NCBI GenBank assembly: GCA_914767715.1
Contig: OU612074.1
Span: forward strand, 8,819,501 to 8,883,500
Direction of reading: 5' to 3'
Source: Membranipora membranacea
Taxonomy: Eukaryota; Bryozoa; Gymnolaemata; Cheilostomatida; Membraniporidae
Length of the DNA: 64,000 nucleotides
The position numbers and the translations under genes were made by a program. Each line of letters opens with the position of its first letter. Positions within the stretch are counted from its first letter, which is position 1. The notes under the pieces were generated by a model. The model worked only from the letters and a program-made list of their open reading frames with translations. It did not search any database and was not told the DNA's origin. This document shows, in pieces, positions 24,794-37,800 of the stretch.

Positions 24794-25096
24794 ACTATGA
24801 GCACTGAATTAGATTCTTCTCTTAGAATGGAAATAGTATCATAGCGTTATACGTTTAGGACACTAAACACAGGGACCCATCTGACTGTTATCTGATTGGC
24901 TGTCCCTAGTAGCATGAATAATTAGCCTGAGAAATTGTCTTGTTTACAAAATTGCAAACAGTAATTATACCCCTACAGTGTCGATGATTAGGGCATTTCT
25001 AGATTGCTACTAGGGACTGGCTATTTTTGCAAGCCCTTTGTTTTGCAAAAGAAAGCTAATGATGCTATTCCAGATATGGAATTCAATGACTATGAG
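24794..25096. mobile_element. 287-bp MITE with 8-bp target duplication, absent from the duplicate copy
   Basis: Element 24802-25088 begins CACTGAATT and ends with the inverse of CATTGAATT. It is flanked by ACTATGAG at 24794-24801 and 25089-25096. The inverted duplicate near 43646 has one ACTATGAG and no insert, which is the empty site. An 8-bp duplication fits a hAT-type MITE. Confidence 0.88.
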
Positions 25097-25863
25097 TAAC
25101 ACCTATTTGTTTCCATGCATTAGGCAAGAGCTACCCCCCCCCCTCCCTTGATTCGGCTAGGGACAGTCCTGGGAAACAACTTATCAGCTTTGGACGGATG
25201 GTATGGAAATTACCCGTACGCATACCTATTGGACCAGGAAGAAAACGGTTCATGTATATTCGCTGACGCATGATACAAAAGATTCCAAACTCTAGTTTAT
25301 ATATTTTATATTGTATAAAAAAATATATATTTTTGAGATAATTGTGTAGCCGGAAAAGACACTAATGAGACCATGATCATCCATACAATAAAACTGAGAA
25401 CAGAAACATGCATTCATGACAAATGGTCAAAAGGTTTACTTTAAAATTGTAAATTCATATATCAAAAATATATTGAGTCAGTATATAGCACATAGCCACA
25501 GCACACACATAAAACTGCAAAGTAAAAATTCTGCAAAATAGATCAATAGTGTACAGTTTTAATTGTATTGTAGTATATATTTTACTGGCACGGAAGTAAT
25601 CTTGCATTCTATTTCCTCTGCTAGTCAGAAGCTGCCAAATGAAGTCAGATACCGCCCTTCTGACGACCTGGAAAAGCAGTGATGGATATCGTTACATCAT
25701 AGTGGGGCCAGTCCTTCCCTTGCCTTCAACCAACTTTTAATCTGCTTTATAATTGTGAAGCAGGATGGGGTTCTACCTCTTTAAAACTATTTAGGTGACA
25801 TGACCAAATGTGGACACATCGACAAAAGTTTCCAATAAATTATCACAACCAATTAGTTTTACC

Positions 25864-28800
25864 TTATTGAGTAGCAGAAGTATCTGGGGCTGGCTGAACT
25901 TGTCTAACCTCAGCTGTAGTGACAGGCTGTATGCTTTGTGCTTGATTAGCTGCATAGAGCCTGTCATCCTCCGGGATTGAAGTGTCAGCTTCTCTGTAAT
26001 TTGGATATACTGGGTTATTGAAAATATATATAATATTTATATATATATATATAATTATGATCTCCAAATACGCTCTAATGATATATTATATCATATTATA
26101 TTTGGAGATCATAACATTTTTTTACATTTCTCTGAGATTTTTGTTCAAGCAAATGCTGTTGTGATGGTGAGTGCATCAGAAAACGTTTGAGTATGGAAAG
26201 AGAGAAATAAACTTCTCAGGGATGATGCATTATGGGAAGGTAACTTAATACAAGATGGGTTTGTAAAGCCTGCCTGATTGTACTTACTCAGCGGGCGGCT
26301 GGTGCTGGGGTGCTTGTGAGGTGCTGGGGAACCCAGTAGCCATCGGAGGCTGGTGCTGGGGTGCTTGCACGCCTGGAAAGCCAGTAGCCATCGGCGGCTG
26401 GTGCTGCTGAACCCCTGGATATGGAGGAGGGTTTACACCAGGTGTAGCACCATAAGGCCCAGGTTGTGCACCAGGATGGGGACCCATCCCTGACATAGGA
26501 TAACCACCGGGGTGTGCAGAGTAACCATTAGGATATGCTTGTCGAGCCCCAAATCCAGGTTGATTGGGCTGCATAGCTGGACCTCCTGGGTACTTTGGAG
26601 GAGGCTGGTGATGCATTCCGTTTGACACTGTAGACACTGGAGGGCGATTATGAAGAGCAGGTCCTGTTCTTCTAGCATGCCCAGCTCTCATTTTTCCACT
26701 TTTTATCACACCTTTGAATAATAACAAAGGAAAACTGAGAATTGTGTCCCACGATGCAGTTCACCGTTTGTTTTAGCGTTAGGCTGCTGTTCACTACATC
26801 AATGATAGTTGTGGAGAGCCCTGTTGCATGAAATACATAAACCCATTGCTGTCAGTTGTGTCAGGATCTCTGCAGTGTCCACCTCAGGGTCAAAGGTCAT
26901 TACGTTCCTACTCTCATTCTATTGGCCAGTTATTGATCAGATTGTGATCGGTTTATTTTGTTGGATACACTGATAGAACTGTGACCTTGCTCACATTTCC
27001 CTCAACGAATATGTACTTACCAATTACTATTGAAACAATAACTATAGCCACAACAACGCTGCTCACACCCCCAATAACTCCGGCATAGCTGAATCCACTT
27101 CTTCTGGAAGAACCTCCGCTATCTGCTCGGGAAGAAAATAATTTGATTTGAATGGTTTTTTGTTGATATGCTTTGCACAGATTTTGGGATGTCATGATGG
27201 CATGTGCATTGGTAGGCGCTAGAGCAAGGCCATCACTTGCTCATTGTGATTTCTACTAGACTTTAACCCAAGAACACCTGTATTGGAGTACCAGGTAACT
27301 CAGTTGGTTAGAGCGCCTTCTCTCTAACAGGGTTTAATATTCAAATCCTGCTACACACTACGCATTGTCTACTGGACTCTGTGCCCCAGTTTTGTTCTGG
27401 CCCACCTGCAAACTGAGAGTTACTTTGCCCTGAACAAATCAGCTGTGCCCCAAAGCACCTCCATTCCTTAGTCTTTGGAAGACCATATAACTATAGCAAC
27501 ATAGCCTACATCCTATATATCAGCAAGGTAAAGTCAGGTAACATTTTTATTTGACGTTTATGTCTGAAGGACTGTAAGGTTCACGCTACCAGTATACAAC
27601 ACAAGAGTCAGGAGTGGATTAATGGTTGAGGGCTCAGGTTCAATTCCCGGCATTGGCAGTCATTCCTTATTTGGTACTGGGACACCATTCATCCTAGCCA
27701 GATCCTTTCGGAACAAGACCAAAAGTATCAGAGGTTCACATGAGAAGTAAAAACTGTGTCTCTTTGAAATAAAGAGTAGTGAGGCTTCCGGCGGGCTTGT
27801 TATAGGGCACTCCATGGATCCCAATACCTGTACCAAAGAGAGCATGACTCTATCAGCGCTAAAAGATGCTGATATGTGGAGACTTACACCATGAATATGA
27901 TGTGGTCATGTAGCCACATAGAGAATAAGACTCATCATCACCATAATCACAGTCTTCCTCACCATCACAGGTCCAGCTGGTAGCTATACAATCACCTGTG
28001 TGATCGCACCTGTCAACATAGGATCATGGATCATTGATCATGGATCATGGATCATGGATCATGGATAATGGATCATGGATAATGGATCATGGATCATGGA
28101 CCATGGAAAAAAGGATCCGGTATAGCTCAGTGTTAGGGGCTTCGGATTTGGGATCCCAAGGTCCTGGGCTTGAGACCAACCGGAAACACTATTTGTCTAG
28201 TACTACCTGATTTGGCTGTTGCTGGCCATTCACCCTAGCCGATTTGAAATGAATTAGGGAATTTGAAGGTTTGAAATGAAAGATAGAGAAATTAGCAGAG
28301 ACGTGCAATGCATTCAGAATCGCTGCGTCCCACTGATGAGCCTCAAACTTCATCAAGGCATCTGGTGTGCTTAAGATAGAGCCCAGAATAAACATGTGAC
28401 AGTGACATGTGACAGTCCTACTAGGCAAAGTTTGGTATGGTTTTAAAGATCTCAGGCTGAAAAAAAACTAATTGCTATTTTCCACAATTTTCATTTTTTT
28501 GTTATTTTTATTTGCCCTATGAACTCACAATATTTGATTCACTGGGGTAATATATCCACTTTTCTAATAGGACTGACCCTTTAAGAGTCGCCATATGGAA
28601 ATCCTCGCTAGAACTGAGTGAAATGTCAGGGCTTAAACATTTCAACGATGCAGAACAAAATTGGATTTCACCCACTTTTTGAGCTTTTCCGACCGACTGA
28701 CCCCCTAACCATACAGTGATAACCCTTGACTTACTGATAGTCACCCGGACACGAGTTTGGCGTGGCACATTGTTCATCGCTCCAATCTCCGCAATCGTTG

Positions 28801-30178
28801 TCCCCATCACATTCCCATGTTTCTAATACACAATCGCCATTATCACAATCAAACCAGCCTGCTCCACAGTAAGCTTCAACATCTATAAAAGTTACAAAAA
28901 GGGAAACTTTGAATAATGTTGTTTTGATGGCTCCCTGCAGGTCACATGTCTTGTCACATGACTTGTCACGACATGACATCATTTCAGTCTGTCTGCATTG
29001 TCTGTTGTTATTAAAGCTTAAAGCTTATGTTAGAGATAAAGGAATTTATTCTTGTGCTATTCTACAAATTACATGAATTGACATATGCCCCATCCATCTG
29101 TGGATCGCTATAATTGTGTGTTGATTAAAAAAAATCGGATGTCATATCACTCGCCCATCCCGAGGCATGGGCGGCGAAATATTAATGGCGAGGGCGCAAT
29201 ATCTGCGCCAATTTGCTCTCAGTTTACAGGCAGGTCCGAGCACACCTGGGGGCCCACCAATCCCCAGTAGAAGATGGACTGCAGTGGGATTCGAACCGAC
29301 GACCTTCAACACTTGCGTGTTGAAGTCCGGCGCTCTAACCAACTGAGCCACCTCCTACTCCTACGTGTTACACACGCTCAATAAATTCAGATAGTTATTG
29401 TGATAAATCCGTAGTTGGGAGGGAGTTATCCTTTAATTAGCTGAAGTTTTCAAGTAAGAGCACAGGATGCTTTTTTACTCAGCAGATCGATATTTCAGAG
29501 TTGATTTTCCGCATTTTCGAAAACGATTTTCCGCGTTTTCGAAAACGCGGAAAATCGTTTTCCGCGATGAAACTGATTTTCCACCTTTCCGCGTTTTCCA
29601 GAACCCGGAAAAGAAACTAGGTGTGACTTATTGAAACAAAATCTATTGGCAAGGAAAGAGTGGACAAAGCCATCTAAAATATCGATACAATATGCTGAAC
29701 CAGTTGACGGGTGTAACAAATATACACATTTATATAGAACATGAGATGGAAGGCAGGCTCTTTACCCTTTGTGGTTTAGACTACAGGTAATGAGTGTATA
29801 TTACACACTTAGAAACCTAGTCTTGTCGAAATGGTTACCCCCTCCCCGATCTACTCAATTTTAGAGCCATCTGAATCACCACAGTATCAGTCAGTTGGGG
29901 GACAAACAACAATGTGCGTAGCAAACTGAACTATGACGTAGATTGTGAGACCAGAGGAGGATAGAAAAGCCACAACCTACAAGTAACATGCTCCCTGTGT
30001 AGCATCAGCAGACAATGTGAAATCAAGGAGTAATACAGAAGCTCAACAATAACGCGGAATTATCACTCCTCGCCACTATGACTCCTTGTTGAAAGTACAA
30101 CTTACTTGGTACAATGATTAGAGCTGATAGCAGCAATAGGCCAAACCTCACTGATAAAATTCCTGTCCTCAGCTTCAT
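25864..30178 (-). CDS. Two-LDLa transmembrane protein with PPxY tail, 6 exons
   Basis: Exons 30106-30178, 28735-28882, 27888-28009, 27021-27122, 26288-26711 and 25864-25993 join in phase without stops. Signal peptide starts [20 protein letters not shown]. LDLa 1 has [15 protein letters not shown]; LDLa 2 starts at Cys2 after a phase-2 intron and has [13 protein letters not shown]. The transmembrane exon reads [20 protein letters not shown]. The tail has [13 protein letters not shown], a GAQPGPYG segment, NPPPYPG (a PPxY site for WW domains such as those of NEDD4-type ligases), and three repeats built on QHQPP(M)ATGFP. The last exon ends PAPDTSATQ. The protein is probably single-pass at the cell surface; ligand unknown. 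The inverted copy at 41942-42804 is defective. The cleanest member for modelling the family. Confidence 0.85.
27283..27480 (+). repeat. tRNA-derived SINE, shared by both duplication arms
   Basis: A-box-like GTAACTCAGTTGGTTAGAGC and a B-box-like TTCAAATCCTG are followed by the family body. The matching copy is at 41580-41775 in the inverted arm, so insertion came before the duplication. Confidence 0.75.
28020..28107. repeat. GGATCAT microsatellite
   Basis: About eleven imperfect copies of the heptamer GGATCAT (with GGATAAT variants) in an intron of the two-LDLa gene. Confidence 0.9.
28113..28215 (+). repeat. tRNA-like SINE head
   Basis: A-box-like GGTATAGCTCAGTGTTAGG and a B-box-like GGGCTTGAGACC about 40 bases on. 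The acceptor arm does not pair, so not a tRNA gene. Confidence 0.45.
29160..29365 (-). repeat. Best-preserved copy of the tRNA-derived SINE
   Basis: Minus-strand order: GGTGGCTCAGTTGGTTAGAG (A box), GGTTCGAATCCC (B box), the CTGCAGTCC segment, then GTGTGCTCGGACCTGCCTG and a CTGAGAGCAAATTGGCGC tail. The internal boxes are intact, so it is the best reference for the family here. Confidence 0.82.
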
Positions 30179-31878
30179 AACCCACTTATTCCAGTTGAAG
30201 ATCAGTATACAAATAGTCCAGCTGCTTTCTATAACACTCAGATTCGGTGATAACTGACAACGGTGCACTTTAAGTGGTTGCTACACATTAGAAAGTGTTA
30301 ATGTAATCCTAATATATCTACAAAGATTATAAATTGATATCAAATTAGCTTGTCAATGGGCTACGTTACATATTGAAGCAGGCCAGGGAACTTAAATAAT
30401 AGGCTAAGCTCTTAGCTCTACTGAGACAATATAATGAACGAAACCTTACTTATTAGATATGTGAATAGGTCAATATTGATAAATCAATGAATATTATTCA
30501 ATCAACAAACATAAAGGGATAATGCCAATAACTTACTTAGTAGCTTTGACAATTCAGGAATTAGGATTTGCATTATTACCCATTTTGTAAGGAATATAGG
30601 ACTATTAGGAATATTAATTCGGACCTAGATTGTGACTGTATTTGTCAATACAATGCGTCCACTAATATCAATTGCACAACTAACTTACACACATTACTGA
30701 CTACTGTGGCGTTTTCTCTTCTAGATGCATCACAACGATGAAGGCATATAGGAAAGTTGGTAATTGTAGCATTGAAGTAGTTTACCACAATGTATGACAA
30801 GCATGAGTGGACAACTCTTATTTGATTCATTATCATTCATCAATCATCATACCAGGGAGTTGTGAACCTCCAAACTCCCTGACGAAACTAGGAAGGGTGT
30901 GATATCCCTCGCTGATCAAGCTGGATTTCAATTGAATAGAAGTCACTCTGTAAAATAACTGAATGCCTATATTAGCCTGGGTAGGCTGCCTACACAGGCT
31001 AGGCCTATGATTCTATTCAAATTTTCGTCCATGGAATGGACAGACTTTTAAAACTTGCTTTGGACTGAGGGAAATTATTGGGTAGTAGGAATATTTTCGG
31101 TATATTCATTGGCCCATATAACAAGACGTAAATAATCAGTATAAAATTTTTTTTTTTTATTTCATATAAAGATAAAAAAATCAGAAAGGAATAGTGAGGC
31201 ACCAAATCAATGATCCGTATCATCCGAGAAGAAAACTTGACTATCTTAAAGACACAGTCTGTAATTGTTGATAGTTGCAAACATCCAAATAAAGAAAATA
31301 AGTGATTTTGATAGTCCTTCTTCAATAGTCTAACAGGTAAAATACAGCATCTGTTACTGAAAAGTCAGATGATACAAAATCTGTCATATATAGAACATTC
31401 TCAAATAAGTATTTTTGTAGCTCAGGGTCAGCAAATCCAGGCGATTTGTATACTTGCTTAATTGTATTCCGTCTTGTGATCACAATGTTTAACCTTCTAA
31501 AGACCTTGAAAAAAAGAAAATGTGTTACGTTAGGCTTGAATATTAATCTGCTTTGGTATCTCGAGGATAGATTCTGTTCCTATCAACAGAGGGAACAGTC
31601 AGAGAATTGTACGTGTCTCATGATGATATTTAACAAAAGAAATAAATCTTTCCGAGACGAATATATAAATTAATCCGGTTTCACTGAATTTGGAGAATGG
31701 CTAACCATAACAGGGGGGGGGGGTATAGTATGGTATTGTCGGGCTACAAAATTAAAATTTTCCTGCCTCATGGAAACTTTCTTAGAAGCCATGGATATAC
31801 AGCACCGTTCCAGAGCACTGGTCAACCAGAAATATTTACAAATGAACTTTTTTTCATTCAAACTAGTTAGGCTATACC
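30179..31878. other. Intergenic stretch, 3' flank of the seven-LDLa gene, repeated elsewhere
   Basis: No exon found. From about 30640 it matches 48300-49554 in direct orientation and, up to the window end, 63118-64000. Part of it matches 61960-62430 inverted. It includes the 3' untranslated region of the gene ending at 31879. Confidence 0.6.
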
Positions 31879-34800
31879 TTATTGAGCTGCAGGAGTATCT
31901 AGTGTGGACTGAACTGGCCTGGCTTCAGCTGTAGTGACAGGCTGTATGTTTGGTGCCTGACTACCTGGTGAACTGGTATCCACCAATAACTGCCTAACTT
32001 CTGGATACGGAGGAAGGTTTACACTAGGCTGAGGACCAGGTTGGGTACCAGGGTGGAGACCCATCCCTGACATAGGATAACCACCTGTTTGTGTTGTGTA
32101 ACCAGGATATGGTGGCGGAGGTCCAAACCCAGACAGAGTTTGCTGTGCGGATGGACTTCCGGGGTACCCTGGCGGTGGCGAATGTGGCATTCTATTTGAC
32201 ACTGTAGCGATAGTAAAGACACGGCGATTGTTGGGAGGAAGTCCTGCCCTTCTAACTGTTCTAGTTCTGTTCTTGGCACCTGCGGAATAAAAGCCGAACA
32301 GACTTTTCTAATAAATATTATGACAACACTGTTGCATTGTTGGAATATTATATCCATATATTTCGTACAAGGAGCTTACATCAGTTACAATTTGCTTGCT
32401 TCTTTCACTTAGATACATAAATTGTCACTCGTCCAATTGTATGATCATTGTGGTAATTTAATCATTAATTGAACACTGTAGATGCTATATACTCCTGTTA
32501 ATTACCAATATCTACTCGTTAATATCCGCTGAAAATGTACTTACAGACTCCAGTGATGACCCCAACCACAACCAAAAAAGCACAAACACCACCGATAATC
32601 CCGCCATAGTTAATTCTGCTATCTGCATTGAAAAAGAAGAAACTAGCAATATAAATAATAATATGAGAAATAAATATAAATAAAAACAAATGAATAATAT
32701 ATCAATAATAATATAGTAATATCAACTAAATTTATTAACAATGCACAGAAATTGATGGAAAAGCTCTCCTTCAGAAACACTGATATCTATTTTAACAAAG
32801 ATGGTGTAAAGTTATCCGTTCTATCAGTCTTATAAAATTTGGTCATCACGTCATGTTGTTAGACAGATACTACAGCTATTACTGTTTTACCTCTGCGCAA
32901 TACAATTATAAGCATCTTTACATTTTTTTGGGATTTTTTCTTCTCAAATATATTCTATCTCTCGTTGTTATGCAAATAATCTATTTCAATTTAAACTTAT
33001 ATATTAATTCTCAAGCTTTCTTTTTTTTCTTTTAAATCCTTTTTTTTTCGGCACTATTCGGAAAGCGTTCCGCTTCTTGAATGAAACAGACTGCCAATAA
33101 AAGTGTTAAAAAGTGAAAACAAATAAAAAATTACAGTAACTAGTATTTACATTCTAACAAACGCTCGAACTAGTACATAGTCTAGCCCTTTGTCTTTTAG
33201 TGAGGGCATTATTCTAGGGATGAGGTGGCAAGAATAAAACTCACAGTTTTAAGGAGACAGTTACATGAACTCTGGCTATTTGAAACTAAACAATATTATC
33301 AGAATCTTGATTTTTCACAAGTTAGCATCACTTACATGATCTATCATAACAGTTCTGTTCATCGCTCCCATCTGAGCAATCATTGTCTCCATCACATTTG
33401 TAGCTGGAAGTTATCCAATCACCGTCATCACACCTGAAAATCATAATCAAGTTTCCTGATTACAGTGAGATTTCCCGAAAGTTGCATTGTGAGAGACATA
33501 ATTTATTATGATAATTATATGAAGATATAAATTCAAAAAGCCTAGTTACATCGACAAGTGTACCAATTTCAAGACATGTTGGAGCTGTAGTTATCAAATC
33601 AATGTGGGGTTTCTTGACTGAGTTAGGGCTTGTTAATATCCTGCAAGGAATAAACTGCTTAATCATATTTAGGGCTAATAACTTGGCTTCGAGTAATGTA
33701 CTATAGCGATTATATGATAAAACTTTTCGAAGTCCAATCACTAAAAAACAAACAAAACCAAATCAAGAATTCCTATAAAAAGTTACTTACTGATACTGTC
33801 CTGACCGATAAGTAGAAGTAGTGAAGGGACAGTTCACTTCATCACTATAATCGTGACAGTCGTTATCTCCATCACATCTGTAGCTCCCAGTTATGCATCT
33901 TCCGTTGTTGCATCTGAAAATTGTATTACAAAACATTAACGTGAATTGATTCCATTATCATTGACTAAGCTCGAACTGAAATTCCAAAAACATTCCACAG
34001 TTGATTCATATATGACAATAGTAACAGAGAAATCTTAATTGGCATCAGTTTATTTTTCACATAGGCGTATAAGTATAAGTATTAGGTATTGTCAGATCAC
34101 AATGAGGACAATCTATTGCAATTTTCAAGAGAGAAAATCGTTCCAGTACAACCCAACCGAATAAGAATATGCTGTGATATTGATCAATCCCGGTATGGCA
34201 TGTTAAGTGACCTTGATAAACATTCTCTTACTGAAACTGTCCCGAACGGCAGGAGGCGGGAGTGGTTGTGGTAGGAGTTGTGGTGCTGGGACAATTCTGT
34301 TCATCACTATAATCACCACAGTCGTTATCTCCATCACATTTGTAGCGCCCAGTTATGCATTTTCCGTTGTTGCATCTGAAAATTGTATTACAAAACATTA
34401 ACATGAAATGCTTCCATTATCATTGACTAAGCTCAAACTGAAATTCCAAAAACATTCCACAGTGGGATTCATATAATGACAATAGTAACAGGGAAATCTC
34501 AATTGGCATCATTTTAATTTCACATAGGCGTTAAGTATTAGGTATTGTCAGATCACAATGAGGACAATCTATTGCAATTTTCAAGAGAGAAAAGCGTCCC
34601 AGTACAACCCAACCGAATAAGAATATGCTGTGATATTGATCAATCCCGGTATGGCATGTTAAGTAACCTTGATAAACATTCTCTTACTGAAAATGTCCTG
34701 AACGACAAGGCGGAGTTGTGGTGCTGGGACAATTCTGTTCATCACTATAATCACCACAGTCGTTATCTCCATCACATCTGTAGCTCCCAGTTATGCATCT

Positions 34801-37800
34801 TCCATTGTTGCATCTGAAAATTATAATCGGAAATGTTAACCTTTGATGTCATGATGCAATGTAATCCAAAATTTTTTTGGGGTTTCATAGTCTCGTCTAA
34901 AAAAGTCCCCACCCAAGATTTAACAACATTTGGCCGTGACGTAATGTCATAGTGCGATATTGAGTTTCAGCAACAAGCCAAAACCTATAGTTACTATTGT
35001 CCATAAATAAAAAAATTGAAAGTTCTTCTAGCAATAAATGCACATCCCAGTAAAATGTTTATAAAACATGTCGCCGACTTAAATCCAACTGGAATTCCCA
35101 AAACATTGCATTGTGGGATTTTTCATGCGACAATAGTGAAAAAGAAAACTCAATAACCTCTCAGGGAATCAAATGGTGAGTTGATCAAGTTCTAAACATG
35201 CTCTCGTATGATATATCATTGCTATGGGGATTCTTTTATAGGTATATTAGATTTAAATCGTCCTGCCAGGAATAGAATGGCATCAATAAATTTTAGACAT
35301 TAAGTATAAGGTGCTCTACCACAATCAGGACTTTTTATAGCAATAATCAAAAGATAAAACATTCTGCAGTACAACCCAGCCCAGCAAGACTACGCTTCTC
35401 GGGCTATTGGCTAAGATCAAAGTGTCACTACCAATGGCTGATTAGTGCCTGTTTCAGTTTCTGGCAGCTTGCTGCACACATACGATTAGGAGGTCCACCA
35501 TGGCCTCGCAAGAAGGAAAAACCTACCATTTTTGAAATAGGTCCTTCTAATCTGATCTTAATCGCATCTAATTCTTTTGCGTAACGGAACACAGCGGGTA
35601 AATCTTTTTTGTGCGCGAGAGCTACTGTAACGCCAAAAGTATCGTTTACAGATACCACTTATCGGTGAGTTTTTTGAGTGGCTGAAGTTATTCAGCGCAT
35701 AAATTGCGCTAATTTAAACAAAGGTACAGGCTGAAAATATTTAGGCGAAAATTTACACTAATAAGGTAAATATATAATATCTAAATTTAGAGGGTCGCAC
35801 CAACCGCACTCCCGCCCTCAGCCTCCTGTAAAGCTGAAAATATTTAGGCGTAAAAGTACACTAATAAGGTAAATATACGATAGCTAAATTTAGAGGGTCG
35901 CACCAACCGCACTACCGCGCTCAGCCTTCTGAGAGGTAGAAAATATTTAGGCAAAAAAATACACTAAGGTTAAATATATAATAGGCAAAATAAGAGGGTC
36001 GCACCAGCCGCACTCATGCTCAGCCTCCTGAAAGGTTAAAAATATTTAGGCGAGAAAATACGCTAATAGGTAAAAATATAATAGCCAAATTTAGAGGGTC
36101 GCACCAACCGCACTCTTGCGCTCAGCCTTCTGAGAAGTTGAAAATATTTAGGCGAAAAAATACACTAAGGTTAATATATAATAGCCAAAATTAGAGGGTT
36201 GCACCACCGCACTTCTGCGCTCAGCCTTCTGAGAGGTTGAAAATATTTAGGCAAATAAATACACTAAGGTTAATATATAATAGCCACAATTAGAGGATCG
36301 CACCAACCGCACTTGTGCGCTCAGCCTTCTGAGAGGTTGAAAATAGTTAGGCAAAAAAATACACTAAGGTTAAATATATAATAGCCAAAATTAGAGGGTT
36401 GCACCAACCGCACTTGTGCGCTCAGCCTTCTGAGAGGTTGAAAATATTTAGGCAAAAAAATACACTAAGGTTAAATATATAATAGCCAAAATTAGAGGGT
36501 TGCACCAACCGCACTTGTGCGCTCAGCCTTCTGAGAGGTTGAAAATATTTAGGCAAAAAAATACACTAAGGTAAATATATAACGGGCAAATTTAGAGGGT
36601 CGCACCAACCGCACTCTTGCACTCAGCCTTCTGAGAGGTTGAAAATATTTAGGCGAAAAAATACACTAAGGTTAATATATAATAGCCAAGTTTAGAGGGT
36701 CGCACGGATTCACTTTTTGTAATTACTGTTGGCAATATATGTGTGAACTGAACTACAGTGAACCCTTTCCACCGCGATTCAGTTGATTGTGCCGGACAAT
36801 TTTTCTGTGAATACCAAACAACTTGACATTTGACATGAACGCCTGTTAACCTGGGCTAGTTGATTTAACATAACATGAGCGTTCTTTAATACATAAATAC
36901 ATAAATACATGAAATTAAAGCTTATGATCGAATCTGATAAACGTTTATTACTATGACAGCTCACTGTCGGCCTAGTGATCTGATTTTTGATACCTATCCC
37001 TCGCCTTTGCTGCCATGAGATATACTCCTCCATACTCTCACATTTTATAGAGACAGTTACCAGAACTACCGTTACTTCTTATAGTAATATAACATAATTG
37101 TAATGGGAAGAAGAAAGGTTTGGAAGTAATTCTGGGACCACGAACCGTTGATAACTGTGATTATGGTTGAAGTGAATGAATTTCAGGGACAGTAAAATAG
37201 TGGTGCGCTTAGATGATGGTGCAACAAGTTTAACCTCTTGAATAAAGCACAAAAATAATAATGAACTTAAATCGCCACCCTGCCTGGTCATATTTCTGCT
37301 AGCATTGGCAGCCTATTGACAAAAATCTATTTTATGGCTGGACATAGCTTTATAGCTGATATCCATATTTGCCTGAGTTTTAATTTAGGCTATTACATAT
37401 TAACCTTAGTGTATTTTTTTGCCTAAATATTTTCAACCCCTCAGAAGGCTGAGCGCACAAGTGCGGTTGGTGCGACCCTCTAAATTTGGCTATTATATAT
37501 TAGTTAACCTTAGCGTATTGTTTTGCCTAAATATTTTCAACCTCTCAGAAGGCTGAGCGCACGAGTGCGGTTGGTGCGACCCTCTAAAATTGACTATTAT
37601 ATTTTTACCTATTAGTGTATTTTCTCGCCTAAATATATTCAACCTCTCAGAAGGCTGAGCGCAGGAGTGCGGCGGGTGCGACCCTCTAATTTTGCCTATT
37701 ATATACTTACCTTATTAGTGTACTTTTTCGCCTAAATATTTTCAGCTTTACAGGAGGCTGAGCGCAAGAGTGCGGTTGGTGCGACCCTCTAAATTTGGCT

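Larger units (their letters stand above)
22705..25863. other. Intergenic stretch holding two DNA elements and a conserved open segment
   Basis: Besides the 704-bp and 287-bp elements, an open plus-strand segment at about 25145-25272 (reading IRLGTVLGNNLSALDGWYG and on, ending at a TGA) is repeated at 43468-43600 in the inverted duplicate and stays open there. I do not recognise it; it could be a last exon of an unrelated gene or chance. Confidence 0.35.

Noticed and set aside
28731-28982. Start codon upstream of the first LDLa exon of the two-LDLa gene as an alternative gene start
   Set aside because: The upstream residues lie in an intron with a TTTATAG acceptor, and a signal-peptide exon at 30106-30178 joins in the correct phase.
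29160-29365. Possible tRNA gene
   Set aside because: A and B boxes are good, but the spacing and arms do not make a cloverleaf and the same body recurs in at least four other places, so it is a SINE.
35730-36720. Possible CRISPR-like array of regular repeats
   Set aside because: Units are about 100 bp and similar along their whole length, with no unique spacers; the DNA is from an animal nucleus, and a mirrored array follows at 37370.
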